From NCBI GenBank assembly GCA_014804245.1, contig JAAVAE010000037.1:1-37193 (forward strand): a DNA stretch of 37,193 nucleotides. Reading direction: 5' to 3'. Each line of letters begins with the position of its first letter. Within the stretch, counting starts at the first letter, position 1. A program made the translations under genes and the position numbers. Shown piece after piece: positions 15,470 to 25,250 of the stretch. Under the pieces are notes generated by a model. The model was not told the origin of the DNA, searched no databases, and was given only the letters and a program-made list of their open reading frames with translations. This DNA comes from Lachnospiraceae bacterium. GTDB taxonomy: Bacteria; Bacillota; Clostridia; Lachnospirales; Lachnospiraceae.

Positions 15470-16354
15470 TTACAAAATCCCGTATTCCTTCATTGCTTTT
15501 TCAAGCTTTGCTGCATTTTCTTCTTCCATATCCGTAAGCGGAGGACGCAGTGACCCGGCTTCCTTTCCCATCAGATTCAATGCCTTCTTCACAGGAATAG
15601 GATTTACCTCGCTAAACAGGGCATTGCAGAGAGGAATCGCACGGAACTGCTCTTTGTAGCTTCCCTCGATATCGCCTGCAAAAAATTTCGCACAGATATC
15701 ATGAGTCTGTCTGGGCGCCACGTTGGAAAGTACCGAAATAACACCTTTTCCGCCTAAAGCAAGGAGCGGTACAATCTGATCGTCATTTCCAGAGTACAAA
15801 TCCACCTTGCCCTCGGCAAGAGACATCAGCTTGACAACCTGACTGATATTTCCGCTGGCTTCTTTCACGCCCACAATATTTTCAACATCATTGCAAAGCC
15901 TTACCACCGTCTCCGGCAGAATATTACAGCCCGTACGGCTGGGCACATTATAAAGGATACAGGGTATCTTCACCGAATCCGCAATCCTCTTGTAGTGCAT
16001 ATAAAGCCCGTTCTGGGTGGCTTTATTATAATAGGGGGAAACCAGAAGCAGTCCGTCTACCCCATACTTTTCTGCTTCCGTGGAAAGATATACTGCCGTT
16101 TCCGTACAGTTTGAGCCGGTTCCCGCAACTACAGGAATACGCCCTGCAACCTTCTCCACACAATACTTGATTACATCAAGATGCTCCTCATGAGTCAGTG
16201 TAGATGACTCTCCTGTGGTTCCGCATACAATAATTGCATCTGTTCCGCCTGCAATCTGATCTTCAATCAGTTCCGCAAACTTTTCATAATTTACTTCTCC
16301 ATTTGCTTTAAAAGGTGTAACAATCGCAACACCTGCACCTGTAAAAATTGCCAT
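15470..16354 (-). CDS. dapA: 4-hydroxy-tetrahydrodipicolinate synthase
   Basis: A 294-residue TIM-barrel aldolase condensing pyruvate with aspartate semialdehyde, the committed step to lysine and meso-diaminopimelate. Schiff-base Lys164 is in GVKEASGN, catalytic Tyr135 in ILYNVPSRTG, and CGTTGESSTL binds the pyruvate carboxylate. AAAGGAGG precedes the ATG. Expression should fall when lysine is abundant, because a lysine riboswitch and terminator lie in the leader. It is the first gene of dapA-dapB. Confidence 0.97.
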   Translation of the reverse strand: MAIFTGAGVAIVTPFKANGEVNYEKFAELIEDQIAGGTDAIIVCGTTGESSTLTHEEHLDVIKYCVEKVAGRIPVVAGTGSNCTETAVYLSTEAEKYGVDGLLLVSPYYNKATQNGLYMHYKRIADSVKIPCILYNVPSRTGCNILPETVVRLCNDVENIVGVKEASGNISQVVKLMSLAEGKVDLYSGNDDQIVPLLALGGKGVISVLSNVAPRQTHDICAKFFAGDIEGSYKEQFRAIPLCNALFSEVNPIPVKKALNLMGKEAGSLRPPLTDMEEENAAKLEKAMKEYGIL

Positions 16355-16368
16355 ATCTTCTCCTCCTT

Positions 16369-16401
16369 TAAAAAAAATCGGTGCACCTTACTGCGCACCG
16401 A
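16369..16401 (-). terminator. Riboswitch expression-platform terminator
   Basis: On the minus strand, TCGGTGCGC pairs with GTGCACCGA (one G-T wobble) around AGTAAG, followed by eight or more T. It lies between the lysine aptamer and the dapA ribosome site. Confidence 0.9.
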
Positions 16402-16423
16402 CTACTCCAGATACCTCTTCATC

Positions 16424-16594
16424 GGATAGCGCCCCATCAATTACTGATGACAGTCATACAGTTCTTCACTGCATGCCCAAGAATCTGATTCCAGGAAATT
16501 CAAATTCTTTCGGCGTATTTTCCTTTCATTTTTCTTCTCCTGTGCCTGTCACATCCAAAAAATTACTCATAAAACACGCAACCTCTACCTCTAA
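16424..16594 (-). promoter_or_regulatory. Lysine riboswitch (L box) aptamer
   Basis: Read on the minus strand, the leader contains the conserved L-box blocks in order: AGAGGTTGCG, GAGTA, GAAAGGAAAATACGCCGAAA, TGGGCATGCAGTGAAGAACTG, and TGACTGTCA leading to GGGGCGCTATC. P1 pairs GGTAG with CTATC. It is followed by a factor-independent terminator before dapA. Bound lysine should favour termination. The order and spacing agree with the known Bacillus lysC riboswitch. Confidence 0.9.
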
Positions 16595-16623
16595 GTTCTA
16601 TGTAATTTCCATATGATAAAAAT

Positions 16624-16652
16624 ATCATAGCACCATGTGCAATTGCTGTCAA
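16624..16652 (-). promoter_or_regulatory. dapA promoter
   Basis: Minus strand: perfect -35 TTGACA (16652-16647), 17-bp spacer, -10 TATGAT (16629-16624). It lies directly upstream of the lysine riboswitch. It overlaps the terminator hairpin of the preceding cobO-type gene. Confidence 0.85.
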
Positions 16653-16670
16653 CGCACAGATGCTATGATT
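16624..16670 (-). terminator. cobO terminator hairpin overlapping the dapA promoter
   Basis: Minus strand: ATCATAGCA (16670-16662) pairs with TGCTATGAT (16632-16624), with inner TGTGC / GCACA, then ATTTTTATC. The dapA -35 is in the loop and the -10 in the 3' arm, so cobO readthrough ends where dapA initiation is set. Confidence 0.55.
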
Positions 16671-16705
16671 TCATGCTCATAATCTTGCAAAAAATGCCAA
16701 AAATG

Positions 16706-17200
16706 CTACTGTTCATACTTTATCGTTTCAATCCTTGAAACTTCATCTGCCAGCATGCAGATTTCGTCATTCAAAGAAATACCCGTCAAAATGACGTCTG
16801 TTTCTTCATCTCTTGCACCAAGCACATTTTTAAGATCGTCTGCCGTGATGATATCATTGTCAATAAGACCCAGAATCTCATCAAGAATCAGCAGATCACA
16901 CTCTCCGGTCGCCAGAACCTTCTTTGCAAAATTAATTCCGTTTCTGATGTTAATGATTTCTTCCGTCTTCTTCTCTTCGGAAAGTTCAAAAAAATTCACA
17001 TCTGATTTTTCAAAACGGAAAATTTTGATTTCAGGCTCAAGCCTGTATAAAAACTCTGTATCTGCGAGTCCCTTTCCCTTGAGGAACTGAATAATCACAA
17101 CACTTTTTCCTAATGCTGCCGTCATCACTGCTTTTCCTAAAGCTGCCGGCGACTTTCCATGCCCATCTCCACTGTATATATGTACCGATCCCTGTCTCAT
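16706..17200 (-). CDS. cobO: Cob(I)yrinic acid a,c-diamide adenosyltransferase
   Basis: A 164-residue BtuR/CobO-family enzyme moving the adenosyl group of ATP onto cobalt(I) of corrinoids to make coenzyme B12 forms. The P-loop is YSGDGHGKSPAALGKA near the N-terminus, with VVIIQFLKGK and the Walker B-like LLILDEILGLIDND. ATG 17200 follows GAGGTG by 7 bases; the earlier ATG at 17230 is rejected. It is slightly short compared with proteobacterial CobO but normal for clostridial versions. No other cobalamin gene is nearby, which suggests salvage. Confidence 0.9.
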   Translation of the reverse strand: MRQGSVHIYSGDGHGKSPAALGKAVMTAALGKSVVIIQFLKGKGLADTEFLYRLEPEIKIFRFEKSDVNFFELSEEKKTEEIINIRNGINFAKKVLATGECDLLILDEILGLIDNDIITADDLKNVLGARDEETDVILTGISLNDEICMLADEVSRIETIKYEQ

Positions 17201-17295
17201 AAATATACACCTCATATGAATATTTGCCAAAAGTTATTGCAATCATATCACAGAAGTATACAAAAATCAACATTGATCCGCTAACTGCGAATTCT

Positions 17296-17925
17296 TTATT
17301 CTTCAACCAACTCCAGTTTGCTGACAGAGACTTCATATGCAATTCTTTTTTCTGCATCCTCATCGGACAATCTCTTCATATATTCCCTGCTCTGGATTCT
17401 TCCCCAGATCTCACATCTTGTTCCCACCGAAAAGTTACTTGCAAATCTTGCATTTCTCCCCCAGCAGATACAAGGAATATAATCGCTCTTCCCGTACGGT
17501 CTGTTTACAGCAAGCAGTAAATCAGCAATTTCCCTCCCAAGAGGCGTTTTCCGGTAAATCGGCTCTTTACAGATATAACCATCCAGATAAATCTGATTGG
17601 TCTTAGAACTCTCCGGCGTTTCATCCACAAATTCAATTTCCCTTGCGAATACAGAAAGCACCAGCCTATTCTTGCGCTCCTCGTGGCGGTTATAGGAACG
17701 GAACTGCCCCTGGACCATAATACTCAGTCCCTTATAATCCTCCTCCACATCAATCAGGCGTTCAGATACCATCAATGGAATTATATCACTGGAATCACTT
17801 AACCTTGGTACATTTACATCTACCATATAAAAGCCTTCCCCGAAAATTTCATGGCTGAATACAAAATCACTGACAACTTCCCCCATGATTACCACCTGGT
17901 TGTTTTCAATTACCTTATCTGTCAT
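17296..17925 (-). CDS. Single-stranded DNA-binding-like protein with two OB folds
   Basis: A 209-residue protein. The second half (about 110-209) has a clear SSB-type OB fold: IYLDGYICKEPIYRKTPLGR, then DLLLAVNRPYGKSDYIPCICWG and GTRCEIWGRIQSREY. The first half (about 5-100) looks like a diverged OB fold with LSIMVQGQFRSYN. The acidic C-terminal tip of canonical SSB (DDDIPF) is missing, so it is probably an accessory paralogue rather than the main SSB. AGGGAG precedes the ATG. The gene stands alone between cobO and typA. Confidence 0.82.
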   Translation of the reverse strand: MTDKVIENNQVVIMGEVVSDFVFSHEIFGEGFYMVDVNVPRLSDSSDIIPLMVSERLIDVEEDYKGLSIMVQGQFRSYNRHEERKNRLVLSVFAREIEFVDETPESSKTNQIYLDGYICKEPIYRKTPLGREIADLLLAVNRPYGKSDYIPCICWGRNARFASNFSVGTRCEIWGRIQSREYMKRLSDEDAEKRIAYEVSVSKLELVEE

Positions 17926-18073
17926 TTTAGTTCTCCCTTCTTACACTTTAAGAATTTTTTCCTGTCATGTATTACTATATATATGAAAAAATACTAAAAT
18001 GAGAACTGTTATTTACCGCACGTTTCGACAAATTCCCTATTACTTCTGCTGTCTGCATCTGGCGATTTTCATA

Positions 18074-18102
18074 TTTACAAGTCTAAGCGGTGGTGCTATA
18101 CT
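18074..18102 (+). promoter_or_regulatory. typA promoter
   Basis: -35 TTTACA (18074-18079), 17-bp spacer, -10 TATACT (18097-18102), about 45 bases before the start codon. Confidence 0.8.
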
Positions 18103-18146
18103 GAAACGGTTTGAAATGTGATAAGGACAATATGAGGAGTAAAATA

Positions 18147-19994
18147 ATGAATCAGAAACGAGAAGATGTGAGAAATATCGCAATTATTGCCCATGTCGAT
18201 CATGGGAAAACGACTCTGGTTGACGAGCTTCTTAAGCAAAGCGGTGTTTTTCGTGAAAACCAGGAAGTAGCAGAACGGGTCATGGATTCCAATGACATTG
18301 AACGCGAACGAGGAATCACGATTCTTTCAAAGAATACTGCCGTAACCTATAAGGATACTAAGATCAATATCATCGACACCCCCGGACATGCAGATTTCGG
18401 CGGCGAAGTGGAGCGGGTCCTTAAGATGGTAAATGGTGTCATTCTTGTGGTGGATGCTTTTGAGGGCGCTATGCCTCAGACAAAATTTGTATTAAGGAAA
18501 GCACTGGAACTCAAGCTTCCTGTTATCGTATGCGTAAACAAAATTGACAGGCCTGAAGCACGTCCTGATGAAGTTGTTGATGAGGTGTTGGAACTCTTTC
18601 TTGAGCTGGATGCAGATGAGGCACAGCTTGACTGCCCCTTCGTGTTTGCTTCCGCCAAGACCGGTACTGCTACCCTTGATGTAAACGAACCCGGCACCAA
18701 TATGGTTCCGCTGTTTGAAACGATTCTGGACTACATTCCGGCGCCCGAGGGAGACCCGGAGGCAGGCACCCAGGTGCTGATCAGTACCATAGATTACAAT
18801 GAATACGTTGGAAGAATCGGTGTCGGCAAAGTGGATAACGGTTCCATCAAGGTAAATCAGGAGGTTGTCATCGTCAATCACCATGATCCCGACAAATCAA
18901 GAAAAGTAAAAGTAAGCAAGCTTTATGAATTTGACGGATTAAATAAGGTAGAAGTCACTCAGGCAGGTATCGGTTCCATTGTAGCGATTTCCGGTATCTC
19001 CGACATTCATATCGGTGATACCCTTTGTTCTCCCGAGAATCCAGTTCCCATACCTTTTCAGAAGATTTCGGAACCCACGATTGCCATGCACTTTATTGTC
19101 AATGATTCTCCCCTTGCCGGTCAGGAAGGCAAATATGTCACCAGCCGTCATTTAAGAGACCGCCTGTTCCGCGAACTTAATACAGATGTTTCTCTTCGCG
19201 TGGAGGAAACTGAGACTACTGAATCCTTTAAAGTATCGGGAAGAGGAGAACTGCATCTGTCGGTACTGATTGAAAATATGCGCCGGGAAGGCTATGAATT
19301 TGCCGTCAGCAAGGCGGAAGTTCTCTATAAGACAGACGAAAACGGAAAAAAACTGGAACCTATGGAACTTTGCTACATTGACGTTCCCGAAGAATTTTCC
19401 GGCTCGGTTATTGAAAAACTGAGCCAGCGGAAAGGCGAACTGCAGAATATGGGCGCTGTCTCCGGCGGTTATACACGCCTTACCTTCTCCATTCCATCCA
19501 GAGGGCTGATTGGCTATCGCGGTGAATTCATGACAGACACCAAAGGAAATGGCATTATGAACAGCGTTTTTGACGGCTACGGTCCTTATAAGGGTGATAT
19601 CCAATACCGCAAGCAGGGCTCACTGATCGCATTTGAAGCCGGCGAGGCAATCACATACGGTCTGTACAATGCACAGGAACGTGGAATACTTTTTATCGGT
19701 CCCGGTGAAAAGGTCTACTCCGGTATGATTGTCGGGCAAAATGGAAAGGGAGAAGATATTGAGCTGAATGTATGCAAAAAGAAACAGCTTACAAACACCC
19801 GTTCCTCCAGTGCCGACGAAGCACTCCGCCTGACACCTCCGAAAGTCTTAAGCTTGGAACAGGCTCTTGAATTTATCGACACAGATGAGCTTTTGGAAGT
19901 CACACCAAAATCACTCAGGATCCGCAAAAAGATTCTTGATCCTACCATGAGAAAGCGCGCAGCCATGCGTTCTGCCTCTCTCTCTCAAAATTAA
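18147..19994 (+). CDS. typA: Translational GTPase TypA/BipA
   Basis: A 615-residue ribosome-binding GTPase of the EF-G superfamily, involved in ribosome assembly and stress or cold adaptation. G1 is AHVDHGKTT (about 15-23), G2 RERGITI, G3 [13 protein letters not shown]4 NKID. EF-Tu domain 2, EF-G-like domains III and V and the BipA-specific C-terminal domain ([20 protein letters not shown]) follow. ATG 18147 has GAGGAG 7 bases upstream; the ATG at 18111 is rejected. The length is normal. It has its own promoter and terminator. Confidence 0.97.
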   Translation: MNQKREDVRNIAIIAHVDHGKTTLVDELLKQSGVFRENQEVAERVMDSNDIERERGITILSKNTAVTYKDTKINIIDTPGHADFGGEVERVLKMVNGVILVVDAFEGAMPQTKFVLRKALELKLPVIVCVNKIDRPEARPDEVVDEVLELFLELDADEAQLDCPFVFASAKTGTATLDVNEPGTNMVPLFETILDYIPAPEGDPEAGTQVLISTIDYNEYVGRIGVGKVDNGSIKVNQEVVIVNHHDPDKSRKVKVSKLYEFDGLNKVEVTQAGIGSIVAISGISDIHIGDTLCSPENPVPIPFQKISEPTIAMHFIVNDSPLAGQEGKYVTSRHLRDRLFRELNTDVSLRVEETETTESFKVSGRGELHLSVLIENMRREGYEFAVSKAEVLYKTDENGKKLEPMELCYIDVPEEFSGSVIEKLSQRKGELQNMGAVSGGYTRLTFSIPSRGLIGYRGEFMTDTKGNGIMNSVFDGYGPYKGDIQYRKQGSLIAFEAGEAITYGLYNAQERGILFIGPGEKVYSGMIVGQNGKGEDIELNVCKKKQLTNTRSSSADEALRLTPPKVLSLEQALEFIDTDELLEVTPKSLRIRKKILDPTMRKRAAMRSASLSQN

Positions 19995-20010
19995 ATCATT
20001 CTTATATTTC

Positions 20011-20045
20011 AAAACTCCGGTCAAAGAAATATCGACCGGAGTTTT
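20011..20045 (+). terminator. typA terminator
   Basis: AAAACTCCGGTC (20011-20022) pairs with GACCGGAGTTTT (20034-20045), with T-rich sequence after. The A run on the left may let it act for both directions. Confidence 0.88.
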
Positions 20046-20101
20046 TATATAATAATAAAATAAAAATATAAATCATTTATCGTTTCTGTCTGAAAGCGTT
20101 T

Positions 20102-21454
20102 TTATCCTATATGCAAAAGATGAGTGGCAATCTGAAAATAAACCAGAAGCGATAGTACATCCACAATCGTCGTAATAAAAGGACTCGCCATGACAGCCGG
20201 ATCAAACCCAATCTTTTTTGCAAGCATAGGCAGCATACAGCCCACAGCCTTTGCAATCATGATCGCCGCGATCAATGTCAGACATACCACGAGCGCTACC
20301 ATGATATCTACCCTGTCCAGCAAAAGCAGCTTACAGAAATTTGCGGCTGCCAATGTGACACCGCAGAGCACCGCCACTCGGATTTCTTTCCATAACACGC
20401 GTAATGCATCACGAAACTCGATTTCATTTAATGACAAACCGCGGATGATAGTCACGCTGGCCTGTCCGCCGGCGTTCCCTCCCGTATCCATCAGCATGGG
20501 AATGTACGCAATCAACACACCATATGCCATCAGGGCATCCTCAAAGGTCGTAAGTACACTTCCCGTAAGGGTCGCGGAAATCATCAGCAAAAGCAGCCAT
20601 GGCATACGCTTCTTCCAAGTTTCAATAACACTCGTTCTCATATATGGCTTGTCCGACGGCACGATGGCTGCCATCTTTTCCATATCTTCCGTTGCCTCTT
20701 CCTGAAGGATATCCACGATATCATCTACCGTAATGATTCCCACCAGACGATTTTCATTATCAACCACGGGCATCGCCGTAAAGTCATATTTCTGAAACTG
20801 CCTTGCAACCTCTTCCTGATCCATCAGTGTATTGATGAAAATAACATTTTCATGCATGATATCCCCGATAACGGCATCTCCCGGACTGATCAAAAGATAG
20901 CGGAGCGCCACTGTACCGACCAAGGTTCTTTTTGCATCTAACACATAACAGATATTGATGGTCTCACTGTCCACACCCACTTTTCTAATGCGCGCAACAG
21001 CATCCTCCACCGTCATGTCTTCTTTTAAATCTACGTATTCTACCGTCATGATGCTTCCGGCAGAATCCTCCGGGTAGCGAAGCAGATGGTTGATATCCCG
21101 CCTGGTCTCTGGATTTGCATTTGCAAGCAGCTTCTTTACTACGTTTGCAGGCATTTCCTCCAAAAGATCCGTTGCATCATCTGCCATCAGGTTATTGATG
21201 ATGCCCGCCGCATCCTTCTCCGACAGACTGGTGATAATAAACTGCTGGCTGTCTACTTCCAGATAGGAAAACACATCCGCAGCCATATTCTTAGGAAGGA
21301 TACGAAAAATTTTCAGCAATTCTTCCTCATCCAGCTCCTCCATAATAACGGCAATATCAGCTGTGTTCATTTCTGCCATCTTCTGACGGAGTCTGGTGTA
21401 CTGCTTTGTTTCCAATAGTTCCTTAACTACATCAAAATCCTTAATTTCTTCCAT
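20102..21454 (-). CDS. mgtE: Magnesium transporter MgtE
   Basis: A 450-residue Mg2+ channel. It has a superhelical MgtE-N domain (about 15-130), two CBS domains (about 135-195 and 198-255), a plug helix (about 260-280) and five membrane helices (about 285-447). The pore signature TGGNAGGQ is at 324-331. The cytosolic domains normally sense Mg2+ and close the pore at high levels. AGGAG precedes the ATG. No M-box riboswitch was recognised in the short upstream gap. Confidence 0.97.
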   Translation of the reverse strand: MEEIKDFDVVKELLETKQYTRLRQKMAEMNTADIAVIMEELDEEELLKIFRILPKNMAADVFSYLEVDSQQFIITSLSEKDAAGIINNLMADDATDLLEEMPANVVKKLLANANPETRRDINHLLRYPEDSAGSIMTVEYVDLKEDMTVEDAVARIRKVGVDSETINICYVLDAKRTLVGTVALRYLLISPGDAVIGDIMHENVIFINTLMDQEEVARQFQKYDFTAMPVVDNENRLVGIITVDDIVDILQEEATEDMEKMAAIVPSDKPYMRTSVIETWKKRMPWLLLLMISATLTGSVLTTFEDALMAYGVLIAYIPMLMDTGGNAGGQASVTIIRGLSLNEIEFRDALRVLWKEIRVAVLCGVTLAAANFCKLLLLDRVDIMVALVVCLTLIAAIMIAKAVGCMLPMLAKKIGFDPAVMASPFITTIVDVLSLLVYFQIATHLLHIG

Positions 21455-21567
21455 AGCATTTCTCCTTGATATGTGATTTTACTTTAGCCCAAGGGCTTCG
21501 CTTTGTCAACGAATTTTACCCCTGCTGCAATTTTCTTTTTTAATTAAAAATCACATGTTATTAATCA

Positions 21568-22218
21568 TCACTCTATATCCATGTAATAATCTGCACCTGT
21601 AATATGAAGCTTTGCTCTTGCTGCAGTTGCTTCCGTCAATGCTTTTTCAACATCCCTCTCCTCTTCCTTCGGGATACGGATGTCAAATTCCACCTTGTCC
21701 GTATATCTGGACTGTGAAATCTCTATCTTTCTATTTCCAAGGAAATACTGCACCTTCCCCACATCCGTATAATCTATCTCAATAGTCATCTCTGTTTTAT
21801 AGCGCATGGTGCCGATTCCGGCATTCTCTATCCCCTCCTTTGCCGCCTGGGTATAGGCTCTGACCAGTCCTCCCGTTCCAAGCAGGGTTCCGCCAAAATA
21901 TCTGGTGACCACTGCCACCGCATTGGTCACTCCGGCTCCAAGAAGTACCTCCAGAATCGGTTTCCCCGCTGTGCCGCTGGGTTCTCCGTCATCGCTGCAC
22001 CTTGTCAGTTCTCTGTTTCTTCCTATTATAAATGCACTGCAATGATGTCTGGCGTCATAATATTTTTTTCTGATGGAATCAATAAAGGCTGCCGCCTCTT
22101 CCTCTGAGGATACAGGTGCAACACTGGCAATGAACCGTGATTTCTTCTCTTCATATTCTCCATATCCCTTTTGATATACCACCTTATATGGTAGAAATTC
22201 ATTCTTATCCCCTGCCAT
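21568..22218 (-). CDS. YigZ/IMPACT family protein (UPF0029)
   Basis: A 216-residue protein with the IMPACT N-terminal domain signature RCSDDGEPSGTAGKP followed by GVTNAVAVVTRYFGGTLLGTGG-type sequence (about 80-115), and the C-terminal DUF1949 ferredoxin-like domain (about 140-205). Related proteins bind nucleic acids or ribosomes, but the bacterial role is unsettled. The length is typical. It lies between mgtE and a divergent PBP gene. A weak AAAGG site precedes the ATG. Confidence 0.92.
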   Translation of the reverse strand: MAGDKNEFLPYKVVYQKGYGEYEEKKSRFIASVAPVSSEEEAAAFIDSIRKKYYDARHHCSAFIIGRNRELTRCSDDGEPSGTAGKPILEVLLGAGVTNAVAVVTRYFGGTLLGTGGLVRAYTQAAKEGIENAGIGTMRYKTEMTIEIDYTDVGKVQYFLGNRKIEISQSRYTDKVEFDIRIPKEEERDVEKALTEATAARAKLHITGADYYMDIE

Positions 22219-22422
22219 GCTCGATAACCTTTCTTTCGTTTTTTCTCATATTACAATTTATTTGTCCATGACTTGAAGTTTATCACAGATGGGAATAAAA
22301 TTATAGCTGAATGTGAATAATTCTTAATAAACCATAAAAAAACTTTATTTCAGTTCCACATTTTGGTATACTCTAAGTATTGTAGATTTTTATCTGATTT
22401 CAATCTATACGGAGGCATATAA

Positions 22423-25155
22423 ATGAATTACACCAAAAGAGGGATTCGAGCCAAGCAGAAATCCCTACATACAAAATCGACAAAGATTGGAAAGAAAATA
22501 CTTTTGTCACTTCTAAACCTTTCTCTGCTTTGTATTATAGCAATAGGCATCATTGTACTCAGCATGGGGCTTGGTGTTTTCAAAGGTATTATCGACACCG
22601 CACCCAGTATTGAAAATGTACAGGTCGCCCCCACAGGCTTCTCTACCTTTGTCTATGATCTGGAAGGAAGGCAGATTCAAAAACTGACTGCCCAGAATTC
22701 TAACAGAATTCCGGTTACCCAGGACATGATTCCCGAAGATCTTGCCCACGCATTCGTTGCTATAGAGGACGAACGTTTCTATGAACATAATGGTATTGAT
22801 ATCAAAGGTATTTTCAGAGCGGCTTATGTAGGCATCACACACGGCTTTCACTTTTCAGAAGGCGCCAGTACGATTACTCAGCAGCTATTGAAAAACAACG
22901 TTTTTACTGACTGGACAAGTGAAAAAGGGTTTGCGGACAGTATGAAGCGAAAAATTCAGGAACAATATCTTGCCATCGAACTGACCAAAACCATGTCCAA
23001 GGATGAAGTTCTGCTCAATTACATGAATACCATCAACTTAGGACAGAATACATTGGGTGTTGAAGCAGCTTCCCGCCGTTATTTCAACAAATCGGTAAAC
23101 GCCCTGACACTTTCCGAGTGTGCCGTGATTGCCGGGATCACCCAAAATCCTTCAAGGTTTAACCCAATTTCCCATCCCGAGGATAACGCAGAACGGCGTA
23201 AAAAAGTTCTGGGAAATATGCTGGAACAAGGCTATATCACCCAGGCGGAATACGATGAAGCCATGGCTGACGACGTTTACTCCCGCATCCAGCTTGTCAA
23301 TGAAGAAGTGGAAGACGATATGGTTAATTCCTATTTTGTTGACGCATTGACCGATGATGTTATGAATGATCTTCTGGCTGCCGGATATAATGAGACTCAG
23401 GCATTCACCCTGCTTTACAGCGGCGGCCTTAAAATTTATTCCACCCAGGATCCTCATATTCAGGCAATTTGTGATGAAGTTTTCTCTAATGAAGAGAATT
23501 ATCCGGCTAACACCAGATGGTATCTGAACTATGCCCTGACCATCCAGAAGGCGAACGGCGAATTGGAAAACCACAGCACAGAAATGTTCCGTGCATACTA
23601 TAGAGCGCAGAATCCTTCCTTTAATCTGATTTATGATTCACAGGAGGACGCTTATGCACAAATTGAGGATTACAAGAATGCCGTAGTGGGAAGCGGCGAT
23701 GAGGTATACAGTGAAAGTGTTACCCTGACTCCCCAGCCGCAGGTATCTATCACCGTAGAAGACCAGCATACCGGATATGTAGTTGCCATGGTAGGCGGCA
23801 GAGGCGCCAAAGAAGGAAGTAAAACCTTAAATCGTGCTACAGATACCAAGCGCCAGCCGGGTTCCACCTTTAAAATTGTTGCAGCTTACGCTCCTGCCCT
23901 TGACAGTGCAGGACTGACGCTTGCCACGATGCTGAACGATGCACCATTTAACTATGCTAACGGAAGACCCGTCAGCAACTGGTGGGGCAGCGAATACAGA
24001 GGAATGAATTCTCTGCGTCAGGGCATCATTGATTCCATGAATATCATTGCCGTTAAGACGCTGACAATCATTACCCCTCAGCTTGGCTTCGACTATGTAA
24101 AGAATTTTGGCTTTACCACCGTTGTGGATCGTAAAGAAATCGTTGTTAATGGTGAAACTCAGATATTTTCTGATATCCAACAGTCTCTTGCTTTGGGCGG
24201 ACTGACAGACGGCGTCACAAACGAAGAGCTAAATGCAGCTTACGCTGCTATCGCCAATGGCGGAACATACATTAAGCCTAAGCTTTACACAAAGGTAGTC
24301 GATCATGACGGTAACATCATCCTGGACAATACAGAACCGGATTCCAAACAGGTAATCAAGGAAACCACTGCATGGCTGTTAACAGATGCCATGATGGATG
24401 TCGTAACACAGGGTACAGGCGCTTCCGTCAATTTCGGCAATATGTCGATTGCAGGAAAAACCGGTACGACCTCCGATTACAACGATATCTGGTTTGCAGG
24501 TTATACCCCTTACTATACAGCCACCACCTGGGCAGGATATGATAATAATACAAAACTCCGCAAGGGAGATGAAAGAAATGTTGCCAAAAAACTTTGGCGC
24601 GCGGTTATGTCAAAGATACATGAGGATTTACCCAGTGAATCCTTCCCAATGCCCAGCGGTATTGTGCAGGCAACCGTATGTGCCCGTTCCGGTAAGCTTC
24701 CCATTGCGGGACTGTGTGACGGAACCCTGAAATCAGAATATTTTGCAGAAGGAACAGTACCTACCGAAAGCTGCGATGCACACTATCAGGGTATGATCTG
24801 CCAGTACTCCAATCTGCCTGCCTGTGAGCAATGTCCTTTTGGTGTGCCAGGTGTATTGGAACTCACTCCGGTTGAACATCCGCTCTTACAGCAGGGCTCT
24901 TCCGTAATGCAGCAGGTAACCAATGAAGACGGCAGCACTTCTACCGTCGCCGTACCTCAAAATCAGACCGGCTTTTGTCCTCATAATATAGAATTTATGA
25001 CACAACCCGGTATTGAAGTGATTATAGAACAACAGCGCAATGAAATCGCCGCAGCACAGGCTGCACTTGCGCAGCAGGCCGCCGAAGCTGCCGCTGCCGC
25101 CGGACAACAACCGGCTCCGCCCCCAGATGACAGCAATGGGGTTCCAACGGAATAG
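22423..25155 (+). CDS. ponA: Class A penicillin-binding protein (PBP1A type)
   Basis: A 910-residue bifunctional peptidoglycan synthase. A basic cytosolic tail and one membrane helix (about 24-50) precede the GT51 transglycosylase (EDERFYEH 115-122; EGASTITQQLLKNN 146-159). The transpeptidase follows, with Ser481-Thr-Phe-Lys484, SMN 538-540 and KTGT 679-682. After it comes a Cys-containing stretch (CDAHYQGMICQYSNLPACEQC) and an Ala/Gln-rich, Pro-ending tail. Catalytic residues are complete. A TATACT -10 lies about 50 bases upstream. It polymerises and crosslinks the cell wall at the outer membrane face, and is the likely beta-lactam target here. A strong terminator follows. Confidence 0.96.
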   Translation: MNYTKRGIRAKQKSLHTKSTKIGKKILLSLLNLSLLCIIAIGIIVLSMGLGVFKGIIDTAPSIENVQVAPTGFSTFVYDLEGRQIQKLTAQNSNRIPVTQDMIPEDLAHAFVAIEDERFYEHNGIDIKGIFRAAYVGITHGFHFSEGASTITQQLLKNNVFTDWTSEKGFADSMKRKIQEQYLAIELTKTMSKDEVLLNYMNTINLGQNTLGVEAASRRYFNKSVNALTLSECAVIAGITQNPSRFNPISHPEDNAERRKKVLGNMLEQGYITQAEYDEAMADDVYSRIQLVNEEVEDDMVNSYFVDALTDDVMNDLLAAGYNETQAFTLLYSGGLKIYSTQDPHIQAICDEVFSNEENYPANTRWYLNYALTIQKANGELENHSTEMFRAYYRAQNPSFNLIYDSQEDAYAQIEDYKNAVVGSGDEVYSESVTLTPQPQVSITVEDQHTGYVVAMVGGRGAKEGSKTLNRATDTKRQPGSTFKIVAAYAPALDSAGLTLATMLNDAPFNYANGRPVSNWWGSEYRGMNSLRQGIIDSMNIIAVKTLTIITPQLGFDYVKNFGFTTVVDRKEIVVNGETQIFSDIQQSLALGGLTDGVTNEELNAAYAAIANGGTYIKPKLYTKVVDHDGNIILDNTEPDSKQVIKETTAWLLTDAMMDVVTQGTGASVNFGNMSIAGKTGTTSDYNDIWFAGYTPYYTATTWAGYDNNTKLRKGDERNVAKKLWRAVMSKIHEDLPSESFPMPSGIVQATVCARSGKLPIAGLCDGTLKSEYFAEGTVPTESCDAHYQGMICQYSNLPACEQCPFGVPGVLELTPVEHPLLQQGSSVMQQVTNEDGSTSTVAVPQNQTGFCPHNIEFMTQPGIEVIIEQQRNEIAAAQAALAQQAAEAAAAAGQQPAPPPDDSNGVPTE

Positions 25156-25177
25156 AAATAATCGGCTTATTATGAAG

Positions 25178-25209
25178 AAGGCGGTGCTCCAAAACGAGCA
25201 CCGCCTTTT
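25178..25209 (+). terminator. PBP gene terminator
   Basis: AAGGCGGTGCTC (25178-25189) pairs with GAGCACCGCCTT (25196-25207) around CAAAAC, then TT. Confidence 0.9.
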
Positions 25210-25250
25210 AATCAGCCTTATTCCTATATCTATATTCCTGATTTTCCGTT

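Noticed and set aside
21455-21567. M-box riboswitch ahead of mgtE
   Set aside because: The gap is only about 110 bases and shows none of the conserved M-box blocks.
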